Below are positions 1 through 8,885 of a stretch of DNA of 36,805 bases, piece after piece; the stretch's first letter is position 1, and the number at the start of each line of letters is the position of its first letter. Under the pieces are notes generated by a model, which was given only the letters and a program-made list of their open reading frames with translations, was not told the DNA's origin and ran no database searches. The stretch is from Treponema sp. Lineage in GTDB: Bacteria; Spirochaetota; Spirochaetia; Treponematales; Treponemataceae. The stretch spans positions 1 through 36,805 of the forward strand of contig JAAVAO010000009.1 of NCBI GenBank assembly GCA_014803985.1. Direction: 5' to 3'. A program made the translations under genes and the position numbers.

Positions 1-85
1 AAAAACGGCAGTAAATAAGCGAGTTTTTGAAGAAAACTCGCATTAAAACAGGCAACGCCATTTTTGTTGCCTGTTTTAAACCTTC
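1..85. repeat. Interspersed hairpin repeat, family 1, copy D
   Basis: Seen directly: a block with two hairpins, a 7-bp stem at 21-27/33-39 (gagtttt/aaaactc) and a 12-bp stem at 45-56/66-77. The same order of elements recurs in inverted orientation at 29258-29325, where the second stem has different bases that still pair, and partial copies lie near 7230-7315 and 26750-26826. It may continue beyond the left edge of the window. It lies just downstream of serS, so it probably also acts as that operon's terminator. Nature of the repeat (REP-like or MITE-like) is inference. Confidence 0.7.
45..77 (-). terminator. Hairpin terminator of the smc-serS operon
   Basis: A perfect 12-bp stem (45-56 with 66-77, arms aaaacaggcaac and gttgcctgtttt) with a 9-base loop lies 50 bases past the serS stop. 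On the minus strand the stem ends in a run of four T. It is part of a repeat, so it is a recruited terminator rather than a unique one. Confidence 0.6.
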
Positions 86-127
86 ATTCATTTTTTCATA
101 CCATGCTGAACACGGCCTTTTATCGTT

Positions 128-1408
128 TTAAACGTTCTTCGGCAAAATGACATCAAAACCGCAGAATGGCACAAGAACCTTTGGAATTGTAACCGACCCG
201 TCCGCATTTTGATAGTTCTCCAAGATTGCAAGCATCGCACGTCCCACAGCAATGGCAGTTCCATTCAGCGTATGAACATACTTATTTTTTCCGTCATCAT
301 CTTTGTATTTTATGTTCAAACGACGCGCTTGATAGTCCGTGCAATTGGAGGTAGAAGTAACTTCTCCGTATTCGCCGCCATTTCTTCCCGGCATCCACGC
401 CTCCAAATCCCATTTTCGATATGCAGGAGCCCCCAAATCTCCAGAACAAGTGTCTACAACTCTAAACGGAATCTCCAAGCCCGAAAAGATCTCCTCTTCA
501 ATCTGTCGAAGTTTTTCATGCAGCGCGTCAGATTGTTCAGGTGTGGAATACACAAACATTTCGACCTTGTCAAACTGATGAACACGATACAACCCTTTTG
601 AAAATTGACCGGCAGCCCCCGCCTCTCTTCTGAAACAGTGAGAAAGTCCGCCGTAAAGCAATGGCAGAGAAGATTTTTCAAGTATTTCGCCAGAATGATA
701 CCCACCAAGCGTAATTTCAGCAGTCGCTACAAGACACGTTCCTTCATCTTCAATAGAATAAACGTTGGACTCGTTTCCACGAGGATTAAAACCGATGCCT
801 TTTAGCACTTCCTCTCGAGCAACATCAGGAGTAATAAACAATTCAAAGCCATGTTTTTTGAGTGTAGCAAGTGCATATTGAATTAACGCCTGCTCCAAAA
901 AAACCGCGTCATTTTTCAAATAATAAAATTTTGAACCTGAAACTTTTGTTGCTCTGTCAAAGTCTATCAAGCCTAAATCTTCGGCAATTTGCACATGGTC
1001 TTTTGGCTCAAAATCAAATTTCCGCGGAGTCCCAACCTTTTTCACCTCAAGATTTTCACTGTCAAGTTTTCCAATCGGCGCATCAGGATGAATCATATTG
1101 GGAATTTTTCGGGCGGCATCCTCAAGAAGCGTCTCTGTTTCATTCAGATGTTTTTCAACAGTGGCAATCTCCTCTTTTATGGATTTTCCAGCCTCAATGT
1201 ATTTTGCACGAGTTTCGCTGTCCAATTTTTGCTTCATAGCCGCCGAATTTTCATTTCTTTTTTGCTGCAATGCCTGCAATTCAGTCACAAGCGCAGTTCT
1301 TTTGTCATAAAGCTGCACGACAATATCAGCATCTGCCGTCATATTACGATTTTTTATATTTTCTTTTACAGCATCTACATTGTCTTTTATAAATTTATAA
1401 TCAAGCAT
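128..1408 (-). CDS. serS: Seryl-tRNA synthetase
   Basis: Charges tRNA-Ser with serine in the cytoplasm (class II aminoacyl-tRNA synthetase). The 426-aa length is normal for the family. Residues 1-105 form the N-terminal antiparallel coiled-coil arm that grips the long variable arm of tRNA-Ser. The catalytic core shows motif 2-like CFRREAGAAG and the class II motif 3 region near the C-terminus (LNGTAIAVGRAMLAILEN). Further matches are the TAEITL and EVTSTSNCTDYQARR stretches typical of bacterial SerRS. The ATG start is preceded by AGG seven bases upstream. It is the last gene of the minus-strand operon starting with smc, 28 bases after the SIMPL-domain lipoprotein gene. Nothing unusual was seen in the coding sequence. 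Confidence 0.97.
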   Translation of the reverse strand: MLDYKFIKDNVDAVKENIKNRNMTADADIVVQLYDKRTALVTELQALQQKRNENSAAMKQKLDSETRAKYIEAGKSIKEEIATVEKHLNETETLLEDAARKIPNMIHPDAPIGKLDSENLEVKKVGTPRKFDFEPKDHVQIAEDLGLIDFDRATKVSGSKFYYLKNDAVFLEQALIQYALATLKKHGFELFITPDVAREEVLKGIGFNPRGNESNVYSIEDEGTCLVATAEITLGGYHSGEILEKSSLPLLYGGLSHCFRREAGAAGQFSKGLYRVHQFDKVEMFVYSTPEQSDALHEKLRQIEEEIFSGLEIPFRVVDTCSGDLGAPAYRKWDLEAWMPGRNGGEYGEVTSTSNCTDYQARRLNIKYKDDDGKNKYVHTLNGTAIAVGRAMLAILENYQNADGSVTIPKVLVPFCGFDVILPKNV

Positions 1409-1436
1409 ATTCTACCTATTTCAACCTATACACTGT

Positions 1437-2057
1437 TTATTGCAAATCATACGTTACGGTAAGGGTGGAAGTAATGATGATTTTTCCATCGTCCGTCTTT
1501 GTTTGAGTGATCTTTTCATTTGCAATCGCAACCACATCCGCCGTCTTGCAACCACTCGCTCCTGCAAGAAGAGAAGCGGCATCCTGTGCATTTTTGATTG
1601 CGGCAGTCCGTGCCCTTCTCACTTCACTTGCAGAATCAGTATACTCAAATGAAACGCCGTTCAATCTCACAGAAGTCGTTTTACAATCAATGACTGCTGG
1701 AATCAAAGCCATATTGATTACAGAAACTTTTACCGTTCTTCTTGACTCATAGCTGTTTCCTGGATTTGAAACTGAACATTCAGAACGTGTTATTGAATCT
1801 TTTGAAACCCCTAAAGCAATCACAGCATCAACAAATCTATTTGTTATAGTATCATTGTCAGCAACGATTTGTCGCGCACTCCAACCGCCTGTAATAACGG
1901 TAAACGTAATTTCAGCGACATTTGGCACAACTTCAACAGAGCCAGTTCCATCAACAGTTATAGTGCGAACTTTCTCCACCACAGGTTTTCCCAGTGTACA
2001 TGACACAAAAAACACTGCCAAAACAATCGCTGTAAACATCCCAAAAACTTTTTTCAT
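1437..2057 (-). CDS. SIMPL-domain (DUF541) lipoprotein
   Basis: A 206-aa exported protein. Residues 1-20 are a signal peptide with a lipobox ending VSC (Cys20), so it is probably membrane-anchored. From residue 33 the pattern TVDGTGSVEVVPNVAEITF is the typical start of the SIMPL/DUF541 fold (TVxGxGxxxxxPDxAxxxxxV), and a C-terminal strand (TLTVTYDL) closes the domain. The family is periplasmic or outer-membrane-associated with no settled biochemical role. It lies 16 bases downstream of the acidic lipoprotein gene and upstream of serS in the same operon, so it is likely co-transcribed with both. The family call is fairly secure; no function can be assigned. Confidence 0.8.
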   Translation of the reverse strand: MKKVFGMFTAIVLAVFFVSCTLGKPVVEKVRTITVDGTGSVEVVPNVAEITFTVITGGWSARQIVADNDTITNRFVDAVIALGVSKDSITRSECSVSNPGNSYESRRTVKVSVINMALIPAVIDCKTTSVRLNGVSFEYTDSASEVRRARTAAIKNAQDAASLLAGASGCKTADVVAIANEKITQTKTDDGKIIITSTLTVTYDLQ

Positions 2058-2073
2058 TATAACAAGACCCCCA

Positions 2074-3846
2074 TTATCGTATGTCTATATAAAATCTCTT
2101 TAAATATATACTCCGTTTGTTCGCGGCATCCCACAATTTGCTCGCAGGATAATTCTTCACAATTTTATTATAAGAATCAATAGCCCCGCGGATATTTTGA
2201 AAGTCAGATTTAGCCTCTAAAATTTGCCCCTGCAAATAAAGAGCCTCGTCAATTCTTAAAACAGCGACATCCAAAAAGCTTTTTATAGCATCAAGAGCCT
2301 CGCCATACTTTTTTTCCTCATACCATTTTTTCGCCTGTTCTAAAATGGCTTTAGAATCTTCATCATCCTCTTTTCGTTGCGACATTTCAATAATCGGCTC
2401 ATCATCAAAAGCAATGTCAATGACATCGTTTACATCATCATTGATTTCGTTTTCTTCCCCAACATCCGCTGATTCATTTTCCACAGTATGCATTTCATTT
2501 TTAGGTTGCACAATAGTTTTGTCAACAAAGTCTTCTGAAAGAGCAGGATCATAATTGTTCCGATCTGTTTTCGTCTCCACTTCAAGATTTTGTGTTTCAG
2601 AACTATCAGACACATTATTTTTAGACGCAGAATTATCTTTCATTGATTCCGCACCGTCTTTTGATTTTGAATCCCTTTGTTCCTCTTGCATTTCGGCTGC
2701 ACGAATTTCTTGTTCACGGATAGACTTCGCATTTTCAGCATTGATTACAGGTTTTTGTGGAACAGTGGCGGCATAATCTGGTGCAATAACTGGCTTTGAG
2801 GAAGAGGCAACTTCATCCTCTACAAAAACTTCAAGATAGTCATCTATATATTCGTCTGTCAATGCATCGTTTTTATAAAAATGCAAAAAGTATTTTCCAG
2901 GGCTTCTAGAGCGCAGTGTGAAAACTTGATTTTCAACGCCAAGTTTCCTGCCACCAAAAATAAAGTTGCGGTTTCGAGTGTCGATATTTCCATCGCTATC
3001 AATATTTTCTTGATAAATCCATCCTCTCCCAGGATATACAACTTCAAATGCCTGTCCTTTTTTCACAACCATAGATCGAGACGGATGTGGAAGGGTGACA
3101 AAATGCTTTTTGTTATCAACATCATCTGTATTCGTTTCGTCAAAATCAGTGGTATCTTCATTTCCAGTGGTGTCTTCAGCCGTATAATCTGTTTCAGTCA
3201 TCTTGTCATCTTCATTTATGCTGCTATTCGCGGCATTGGCATCGTCCGCTTCAAAAAGAATTGCATCCTCTATTGAAACTGAAACATCACTATCGCTCTG
3301 ATGCTGCTCATCTTTTGCAGCATCTTCTACAGATTCTGCAGATTCTGTTTCACTCTCTTCTATTTGTTCTTCATCTAATTCTTCATCAACAATTACCAGT
3401 TCTGTCAATTCAGACTCTTCATCAGAATCAAGTTCATCGCTATCATTTTCATCATCGGTATCAGAATCTAAAGATTCAGGCAAGGCGGGTAACTCATCGG
3501 GAAAAACTCTTTCCTCTACCAACGGCTCTTCTTCAGGTTCTGTTTCGCTCACCTCTTCCACTTCATCAAGATATGCATATTCATTTTGATCTTCAAAAAC
3601 AGCATTTTCATCTTCTATTGTTGCATCGTCCTCGATAAAATCTCCATCTTCTCCCGTTTCATCGCTTTTGCTCGTTTCATCACTTTCATCTTCAACATTT
3701 TCAGCAACATCTTCTATTGTATTTTCAAATTCGGAAACGTCTTCAGGAATTTCATTGTTGCTTCCATTCAATTTTTTGGGACTTGAAGCGCACGAAAAAA
3801 AAGCCAATGCAAAAACTAGTGGAATAAGATATTTTATGTTTTTCAT
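2074..3846 (-). CDS. Acidic lipoprotein with C-terminal TPR-like region
   Basis: A 590-aa exported protein. Residues 1-19 are a signal peptide with lipobox FFSC. About residues 25-235 are extremely Asp/Glu/Ser-rich and probably disordered. Residues ~245-345 contain a compact, less acidic region (PHPSRSMVVKKGQAFEVVYP to YLEVFVED) that looks like a beta-sandwich module. A second low-complexity stretch follows, and residues ~495-590 have helical-repeat character (EEKKYGEALDAIKSFLD, then SYNKIVKNYPASKLW), like TPR proteins of the YbgF/CpoB or BamD type. The start codon overlaps the stop of the upstream membrane-protein gene (ATGA), with GAGG seven bases before it, so translation is coupled. It may be an envelope scaffold; that is inference from architecture. 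No named family was recognised for the middle domain. Confidence 0.75.
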   Translation of the reverse strand: MKNIKYLIPLVFALAFFSCASSPKKLNGSNNEIPEDVSEFENTIEDVAENVEDESDETSKSDETGEDGDFIEDDATIEDENAVFEDQNEYAYLDEVEEVSETEPEEEPLVEERVFPDELPALPESLDSDTDDENDSDELDSDEESELTELVIVDEELDEEQIEESETESAESVEDAAKDEQHQSDSDVSVSIEDAILFEADDANAANSSINEDDKMTETDYTAEDTTGNEDTTDFDETNTDDVDNKKHFVTLPHPSRSMVVKKGQAFEVVYPGRGWIYQENIDSDGNIDTRNRNFIFGGRKLGVENQVFTLRSRSPGKYFLHFYKNDALTDEYIDDYLEVFVEDEVASSSKPVIAPDYAATVPQKPVINAENAKSIREQEIRAAEMQEEQRDSKSKDGAESMKDNSASKNNVSDSSETQNLEVETKTDRNNYDPALSEDFVDKTIVQPKNEMHTVENESADVGEENEINDDVNDVIDIAFDDEPIIEMSQRKEDDEDSKAILEQAKKWYEEKKYGEALDAIKSFLDVAVLRIDEALYLQGQILEAKSDFQNIRGAIDSYNKIVKNYPASKLWDAANKRSIYLKRFYIDIR

Positions 3847-4214
3847 GGGGCAGCCTCTATTATATCGTTCACAATTCCATTATTAAATGAATCAAGCCTG
3901 TTAATTTCAGCCTCATTTGGAAATGTAAACCACTCGTCTATTTGATTCTCGCTCCATTTTTCTCCCGACTTGTTCGATGTAATGTATTCATTTGGAACGG
4001 CAGGACCTTCAGGAACAAAAATCGGCGTTTCAAGCACAAGCGCGCGTTGTTCACCTTGAGATTTTTTGCCTGAACGTGACGACATTTGAAAAGCAAGAAT
4101 AACCAATGCACACAGCGTCATAAATACAAGGACAAGACAAACAACAAGCGTTTTTACCTTTCTTTCAGAAAGAAAATTCTGTATGTTCTCTAAAATTTCC
4201 TGCACTCCACTCAT
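3843..4214 (-). CDS. Small single-pass membrane protein, function unknown
   Basis: A 123-aa protein with a short charged N-terminus (residues 1-20), one hydrophobic helix at about 21-43 (VKTLVVCLVLVFMTLCALVI) and a ~75-residue polar tail presumably outside the membrane, with a WFTFPNEAEI stretch. It overlaps both neighbours by ATGA: its start overlaps the smc stop and its stop overlaps the acidic lipoprotein start. Such strict coupling suggests it works with, or is dosed with, the lipoprotein. It is not an obvious ScpA, ScpB or other SMC partner. No family recognised. Confidence 0.65.
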   Translation of the reverse strand: MSGVQEILENIQNFLSERKVKTLVVCLVLVFMTLCALVILAFQMSSRSGKKSQGEQRALVLETPIFVPEGPAVPNEYITSNKSGEKWSENQIDEWFTFPNEAEINRLDSFNNGIVNDIIEAAP

Positions 4215-7165
4215 TTATTTTGACCAGCCTCTTTTTTTATACGCTCAATTTCAGTGTCAGTCACAGTGCCATCATCATTATAAATACGCTTTGGCGGGCG
4301 CGGAGGAATATACGTTCCCTCTTCAAGCGGCACATCCTCCTCGACAAAATCATCTTCAGTCCTATCTATTTTTGCGCCAACCTTTATATCCTCGTCAAGG
4401 CGGAGTGAAATTATTTTGCTCACGCCCGACTCTTCCATTGTAACACCAAGCATAGTGCTTGCACCCATAACAGTTTTTTTGTTGTGCGTAATCACAATAT
4501 ACTGGCTCACATTTGCAAAACTCTCTAAAGTGGTGACAAAACTTGAAACATTCTTGTCATCAAGGGCGGCATCTATTTCATCAAGGAAGCAAAACGGACT
4601 CGGCCGCACCTGATATGTTGCAAAAAGAAGCGCGACTGCCGTCATAGTTTTTTCACCGCCTGAAAGCAACGAAATATTCTCCAATTTTTTTCCAGGGGGC
4701 TGCGCCAAAATATCAATTCCGCTCGTCAAAATATTCTGTGGATCGTCAAGACGAAGCTCTGCCCGCCCCCCATTGAATAACCGGCGGAACATATTGTGAA
4801 AATTGCGCTTTATTTTATTGTACGTTTCCAAAAACATTTCAGAAGATTTGGATTTTATCTCCTCGCTCACACGAATAAGATTATCAAGACTTTTTTGCGT
4901 GTCATCATGAGTTGCCTTTTGCCGTTCATAACGCTCTTTTTCCTCTGCAAATTCCTCTTCCGCCATCAAATTCACCTGTCCCAAACTGCGCAGCGTTTCC
5001 TTTGCAGTATTCAACTTGTCACGCAACTCCGCCGTTGAAACGGTAATTTTGTACATTCGCTCCTCAAATTCCATAAGGTCGCGTGAATGTTGATCTTGGA
5101 AATTTTGCTTTATATTGCGAATCTCAATGTCGCTTGAATTCAAAGAAAGGGTGAGACGTTCCAATTGCGCTTGGAATTTGTTTTGTTCCTCTTGCTTTTT
5201 TACCAGCCGGTCTTTTTTTCCTGAAACATTGGAGCTTTTTTCCGCTATTTCATCGTCAAGAACCTTTAACTCGTTTGCAAGAGCAGTTCCTCTCATCTCA
5301 ATTTCAGCAAGTTCCTCTTGAACGCCAATAATTTGAGAAGACATATTGTCAAACCGTTTGTTTTCTTCAAAAAGTTCATTTTCCGCATCTTTTAGTGCGC
5401 TCTGTTGTGATGCCAAATTTCTTCTCAAAAGACTCGTTTGTTGCAAAGAAGACTGAATTTGTTCCTCCATTTGCACTTTGTTTACTTTCAAACGGTTTAG
5501 CGTGTCTTTATACTCATCTATTTTTTGAGAAAGATTTGCGTTCTCAAGCGATAAATCATCAATGCTCTTGTTTATTGATGCAATTTCAGAAAGATTACTA
5601 TGGATTTTTGAATCAATCTCGCGTTTTTTAGTCATAATTCCTTCAGGAGAAAGAAATTCCGTTATAAAGGCAGGAGACGCATTTATATAGTCTGAAAGCG
5701 CGCTTTTTACATTTTCCGTTAAATGTTCAGCCTCTTCAAAGGCATCTTTCGCCTCTTCTACAGCACGCGCATATTCTTCGCTTGATCGCCCTTGTGAAAT
5801 AAAATCACCAAGTATATTTTTTTTGCCGCTTAAGAAAATTTTTAATCGTGAAAGAGCGTCCTCAAGATTTGCCTTTGCATTTTGCAGTGCATTTTCAGAA
5901 AACCCTACATCCTTTAACTTTGAGTCAAGAACAGAAACAATATCTTCCGTTATAGAAGCCAATTCTTTTTGAAGGGCGGAGTGAAGTTCATTTAATTCTG
6001 AAATTCTCTCCTTTTTTTCCGCCGTTGCTTTTTCGTTTTGAGTAATTTGCAGAGACGCAGTTGAAATGCTTTCGGCAAACCCCGATATGTTTTTTTCAAT
6101 GTCAGAAAGCTGCTTTTCCTTTGAATGAAGTTCCGCCTCTTGGCTGTCTATTTCCTCTTCAAGAGTATCTATGCTTTCTTGAATTGCATTGCGTCTCGCC
6201 TCGATGCTCGTTATTTTTGCTTTTATTTCAGAGGCAGTTGCATTAAATTGATTGATAAGATTTAATTTTCCGCTTTTTTCCGTCTGGATTTTTATAAGCT
6301 CCGTTTGCATAGAATACACTTTTTCCTGCATTTCACGAACTTTATCCATATTTTCAGAAATCGTATTGTTAATTTCATCGATTTCAGCGCGTACGGCATC
6401 CCGTTTTTTTGTCACCTCCGAAAGTTCTGCTTCATGGCGCGCTTTGTCGGTGACAAAATTTTTCAAACGAAGAAGAGCAATGTCTAATTCAAATTCAAAA
6501 ACCTCGTCTTTAGCCTTGCGGTATCGACCAGTTTTTTCTGCCTGCACCTTTAGAATGTCATAGGATCGTTTTATTTCTGCCAAAACATTTTCACTTTGCT
6601 GAAGATTTTGACGAGTTTGCTCAAGCTCGCGCTCGGCGATTTGAACTTCAGCCTTGCTTTTTGAAATACCAGCAGCCTCTTCAAACAGATAGCGGCGATC
6701 TTCGGGCTTGCTAGAAAGCACTTGATCGATTTTTCCCTGCTCCATAACTGAATATGCAGACTTTCCAACTCCCGTATCCATAAAAAGCTTTAAAATATCC
6801 TTTGCAATTACAGGCTTGTTGTTTATAAAATACTCATTTTCTCCAGAGCGATAGAGCCGTCTTTTTATAGCAATTTCAGACTCTTCAAGTGGTAAAAGTC
6901 CGTTTTCATTGCTCATAGTGAGGGTAACTTCAGCAACATTAAGAGCGGGGCGGCGTTCAGTTCCATTAAAAATAACGTCCTCTTTTTTTTCTGCACGAAG
7001 ATTTTTTGTCTTGCTTTCAGCCAAAACCCATTTCACCGCGTCAACAACATTGCTTTTTCCGCACCCGTTTGGTCCTAAAAGCGCAGTAATCCCATCAGCA
7101 AAGTCAATGTGAGTGCGATCTGCAAAAGACTTAAAACCAAAAATATCCAAACTTTTTAGAAACAC
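4211..7165 (-). CDS. smc: Chromosome segregation ATPase SMC, short form
   Basis: SMC organises and segregates the chromosome as an ATP-gated dimer. The head motifs are complete: Walker A GPNGCGKS at residues 31-38, signature LSGGE at 834-838 and Walker B FCFLDEIDAA near 858-867. Two long coiled-coil blocks run from about 170 to 745. At 984 aa it is roughly 200 residues shorter than typical bacterial SMC (~1,180), and the usual hinge with its conserved glycine pairs is not visible; the middle (about 400-515) is helical, with breaks near 447-462 (GKKNILGDFISQ) and 496-509 (SPAFITEFLSPE). The C-terminal ~60 residues are acidic then proline/basic. It starts at GTG, with GAGG seven bases upstream. 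First gene of the operon ending in serS. Confidence 0.93.
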   Translation of the reverse strand: MFLKSLDIFGFKSFADRTHIDFADGITALLGPNGCGKSNVVDAVKWVLAESKTKNLRAEKKEDVIFNGTERRPALNVAEVTLTMSNENGLLPLEESEIAIKRRLYRSGENEYFINNKPVIAKDILKLFMDTGVGKSAYSVMEQGKIDQVLSSKPEDRRYLFEEAAGISKSKAEVQIAERELEQTRQNLQQSENVLAEIKRSYDILKVQAEKTGRYRKAKDEVFEFELDIALLRLKNFVTDKARHEAELSEVTKKRDAVRAEIDEINNTISENMDKVREMQEKVYSMQTELIKIQTEKSGKLNLINQFNATASEIKAKITSIEARRNAIQESIDTLEEEIDSQEAELHSKEKQLSDIEKNISGFAESISTASLQITQNEKATAEKKERISELNELHSALQKELASITEDIVSVLDSKLKDVGFSENALQNAKANLEDALSRLKIFLSGKKNILGDFISQGRSSEEYARAVEEAKDAFEEAEHLTENVKSALSDYINASPAFITEFLSPEGIMTKKREIDSKIHSNLSEIASINKSIDDLSLENANLSQKIDEYKDTLNRLKVNKVQMEEQIQSSLQQTSLLRRNLASQQSALKDAENELFEENKRFDNMSSQIIGVQEELAEIEMRGTALANELKVLDDEIAEKSSNVSGKKDRLVKKQEEQNKFQAQLERLTLSLNSSDIEIRNIKQNFQDQHSRDLMEFEERMYKITVSTAELRDKLNTAKETLRSLGQVNLMAEEEFAEEKERYERQKATHDDTQKSLDNLIRVSEEIKSKSSEMFLETYNKIKRNFHNMFRRLFNGGRAELRLDDPQNILTSGIDILAQPPGKKLENISLLSGGEKTMTAVALLFATYQVRPSPFCFLDEIDAALDDKNVSSFVTTLESFANVSQYIVITHNKKTVMGASTMLGVTMEESGVSKIISLRLDEDIKVGAKIDRTEDDFVEEDVPLEEGTYIPPRPPKRIYNDDGTVTDTEIERIKKEAGQNK

Positions 7166-7216
7166 GGAAAAACCTCATAAAAGTAAAATTACCCTATTTT
7201 TCAACAGCGAACGAAT

Positions 7217-7222
7217 TGTCAA
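7217..7222 (-). promoter_or_regulatory. Possible -35 box for the smc operon
   Basis: On the minus strand a consensus TTGACA lies about 52 bases upstream of the smc GTG. The matching -10 about 17 bases downstream is poor (AAATAG or a one-base shift), so only the -35 element is convincing. It sits at the edge of the family 1 repeat copy C. Confidence 0.35.
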
Positions 7223-7229
7223 ATTCACA

Positions 7230-7315
7230 GGCTGCTGAAAACACCATTTTGCAACAAGCATGCAGCGCGAAGTTCAAGCGAAAATGGCAGTAAACAAGGC
7301 AGTTTGTCGTTTATT
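7230..7315. repeat. Interspersed repeat, family 1, copy C (degenerate)
   Basis: The stretch ctgaaaacaccattttgcaa followed by gcagcgcgaagttcaagcg and aaaatggcagtaaacaag matches the reverse complement of copy A at 29310-29400 with small indels. Compared with copy B it lacks the cgaagtgctttcgc segment. It lies directly upstream of the smc promoter region. Confidence 0.65.
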
Positions 7316-7320
7316 TAACC

Positions 7321-7590
7321 TTATTTAAATACTCTTAAGTATACCGATTTTCACTGTCAATAACAATAGCAAACTTAACAACTATTAATAACTTGGTATA
7401 TATTCGTCATCATAGAAAAGAATGTTGCAGTATTTGTTCACACTGCTGGCAAGTAAAACTCATCCTCGAGATTTTTCCCTCAAATTTGACAGACGGTCGG
7501 AACAAAAACTTGGGACGGATGATGTTCGCGGCTCTTCGCCCTAAAGACTGGCTGTGCAGGATATTGAAATGTAGGAAGAAAGGAGGTATA
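7321..7590. other. Gene-free stretch with decayed coding traces
   Basis: No convincing gene was found between the smc upstream region and the end of the accessory operon. On the minus strand a short ORF at about 7413-7466 would encode MSFTCQQCEQILQHSFL, which resembles the CxxC start of a zinc-ribbon protein and then stops; it could be a gene remnant. On the plus strand a near-perfect ribosome-binding sequence (aaaggagg) precedes an ATG at 7594, but that frame runs antisense through the membrane-protein gene and does not look like a protein. The stretch is probably the decayed edge of the accessory island. Confidence 0.4.
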
Positions 7591-8181
7591 TCAATGGTTA
7601 ACTTGCACAGTAACAGCACATTTTTGTTGTTCTTTCGCCCCAGTTCTTTGTATCACGTTGACAGAAGAAACAACTTCTCCTTTCTCGTTGACAATCATCA
7701 AAACGCTTTCATTGCAAACAGATATGTTCACATTGTTTTCAAGAAACATTTTATACAAGTCTTTTTCGATTTTATGAACATTTTTAGCAAATGCAAGGCA
7801 TTTCAACGAACTTATGTCTTCAAAAGCCTTTTTTTTGAGAATGTCGTTTCCGCAGTAGATGACCGCTTCTGTATTTTTTGGTACAATATCATTTTTTTCA
7901 TCTTTAAGCACATAAAAACTATGTATATCGCCCTGTATTTCAATAGAACCTGTGTCAGATACATAAATTCTGTAAACATTGCTATTACATTGAAAGCATT
8001 CATAAATATAAATTAGAATTACACTCACAACTATGATGACAAAAACACATACTAATACACAAAAAACCACCTTTTGTTTTCTTTCCATTTCCCAGCCCCC
8101 TAATTCAAATCTTCCATACAGCATTGCAAGCAAAACGCCCATACAAATAAAAAGCACAAGGAAAAGTTTTTCTGGCTTCAT
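7591..8181 (-). CDS. Two-helix membrane protein, function unknown
   Basis: A 196-aa protein. Two hydrophobic segments lie at about 5-22 (LFLVLFICMGVLLAMLYG) and 36-59 (VVFCVLVCVFVIIVVSVILI), followed by a ~135-residue soluble domain of mixed alpha/beta character (YRIYVSDTGSIEIQGDI, VYCGND-like strand, MLIVNEKGEVV-like strand). Its start codon overlaps the stop of the RipA-like gene (ATGA), so the two are translationally coupled and probably act together at the membrane. It is the last gene of the accessory operon. No family was recognised. Confidence 0.6.
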   Translation of the reverse strand: MKPEKLFLVLFICMGVLLAMLYGRFELGGWEMERKQKVVFCVLVCVFVIIVVSVILIYIYECFQCNSNVYRIYVSDTGSIEIQGDIHSFYVLKDEKNDIVPKNTEAVIYCGNDILKKKAFEDISSLKCLAFAKNVHKIEKDLYKMFLENNVNISVCNESVLMIVNEKGEVVSSVNVIQRTGAKEQQKCAVTVQVNH

Positions 8182-8861
8182 TTTTCATCTCCTTCATACA
8201 CTCTTCGGTCGAATTTGATTTCGCCAGAATCAGTTGCATTTCCTTTTATAGAAACAAGAAATGCCACACTACCGCAAATTGTAAGTGCTATTATCACTAC
8301 AAATGCCAAGATACTCGGAAGTGACTTCAAATTCTTACAGAACTCTACCACCTCAAATACGAACAACCCTGCGGAGCAGACAGAAATTACATATCCCGCC
8401 GCAATGTTGATTTTTGAAACAGAATATGAGGTACCAGCCTCGTATGTCTTGTGTAGAGGCCCTGTAACATAATCTTCAAGCAAGTCGATATGATTCTCCC
8501 AGTTTTCCTGCCAGTGCTTCGAAGCGTAACTTGAAAGAAGCCATGCAAGGCAAAAGAAAAAACCGAGGGCGGACAGCACAAGCAACGGAAGTGCACCGTG
8601 TTTTAATCCTGTAAACTTATCATAGTAGAATTCTTTCTGTATGCTGAAAAACGCCGTATAAATTGAGGCGATAAACGCCCAAAAATATCCCGCACGTTTC
8701 CAATACAGTTCGATTTCAAACTCACGGGTTTTCGCCGCATGTTCGTAGGCTTTTTCTATTTTGCTTTTGGTGCATACATTGTCTGGCTTTAAATGCTCGG
8801 AGAAACCGTCCATATATTCATGTCGGGAAATTTTCTTGTTTCTGTGCCAGCGTATGTTCAT
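8178..8861 (-). CDS. RipA-family-like membrane protein
   Basis: A 227-aa protein with a soluble N-terminal ~60 residues and four hydrophobic segments: about 57-72 (YFWAFIASIYTAFFSI), 89-112, 151-170 and 184-206. The block YWKRAGYFWAFIASIYTAFF and the following KHWQENWENHIDLLED recall, from memory, proteins annotated as RipA-family octameric membrane proteins; a search is needed to confirm this. The start has GGAG seven bases upstream. The gene overlaps the next membrane-protein gene by four bases. In the accessory island it and its partner form the membrane arm of an otherwise soluble gene set. Its biochemical role is unknown. Confidence 0.6.
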   Translation of the reverse strand: MNIRWHRNKKISRHEYMDGFSEHLKPDNVCTKSKIEKAYEHAAKTREFEIELYWKRAGYFWAFIASIYTAFFSIQKEFYYDKFTGLKHGALPLLVLSALGFFFCLAWLLSSYASKHWQENWENHIDLLEDYVTGPLHKTYEAGTSYSVSKINIAAGYVISVCSAGLFVFEVVEFCKNLKSLPSILAFVVIIALTICGSVAFLVSIKGNATDSGEIKFDRRVYEGDEK

Positions 8862-8885
8862 CCATTTGCTCCATAACTCTTTAAA

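Noticed and set aside
7393..8016. 207-codon plus-strand ORF, with a good Shine-Dalgarno before an ATG at 7594
   Set aside because: It is antisense to the membrane-protein gene, has no domain-like composition, and the opposite strand has clear transmembrane segments and ATGA coupling.
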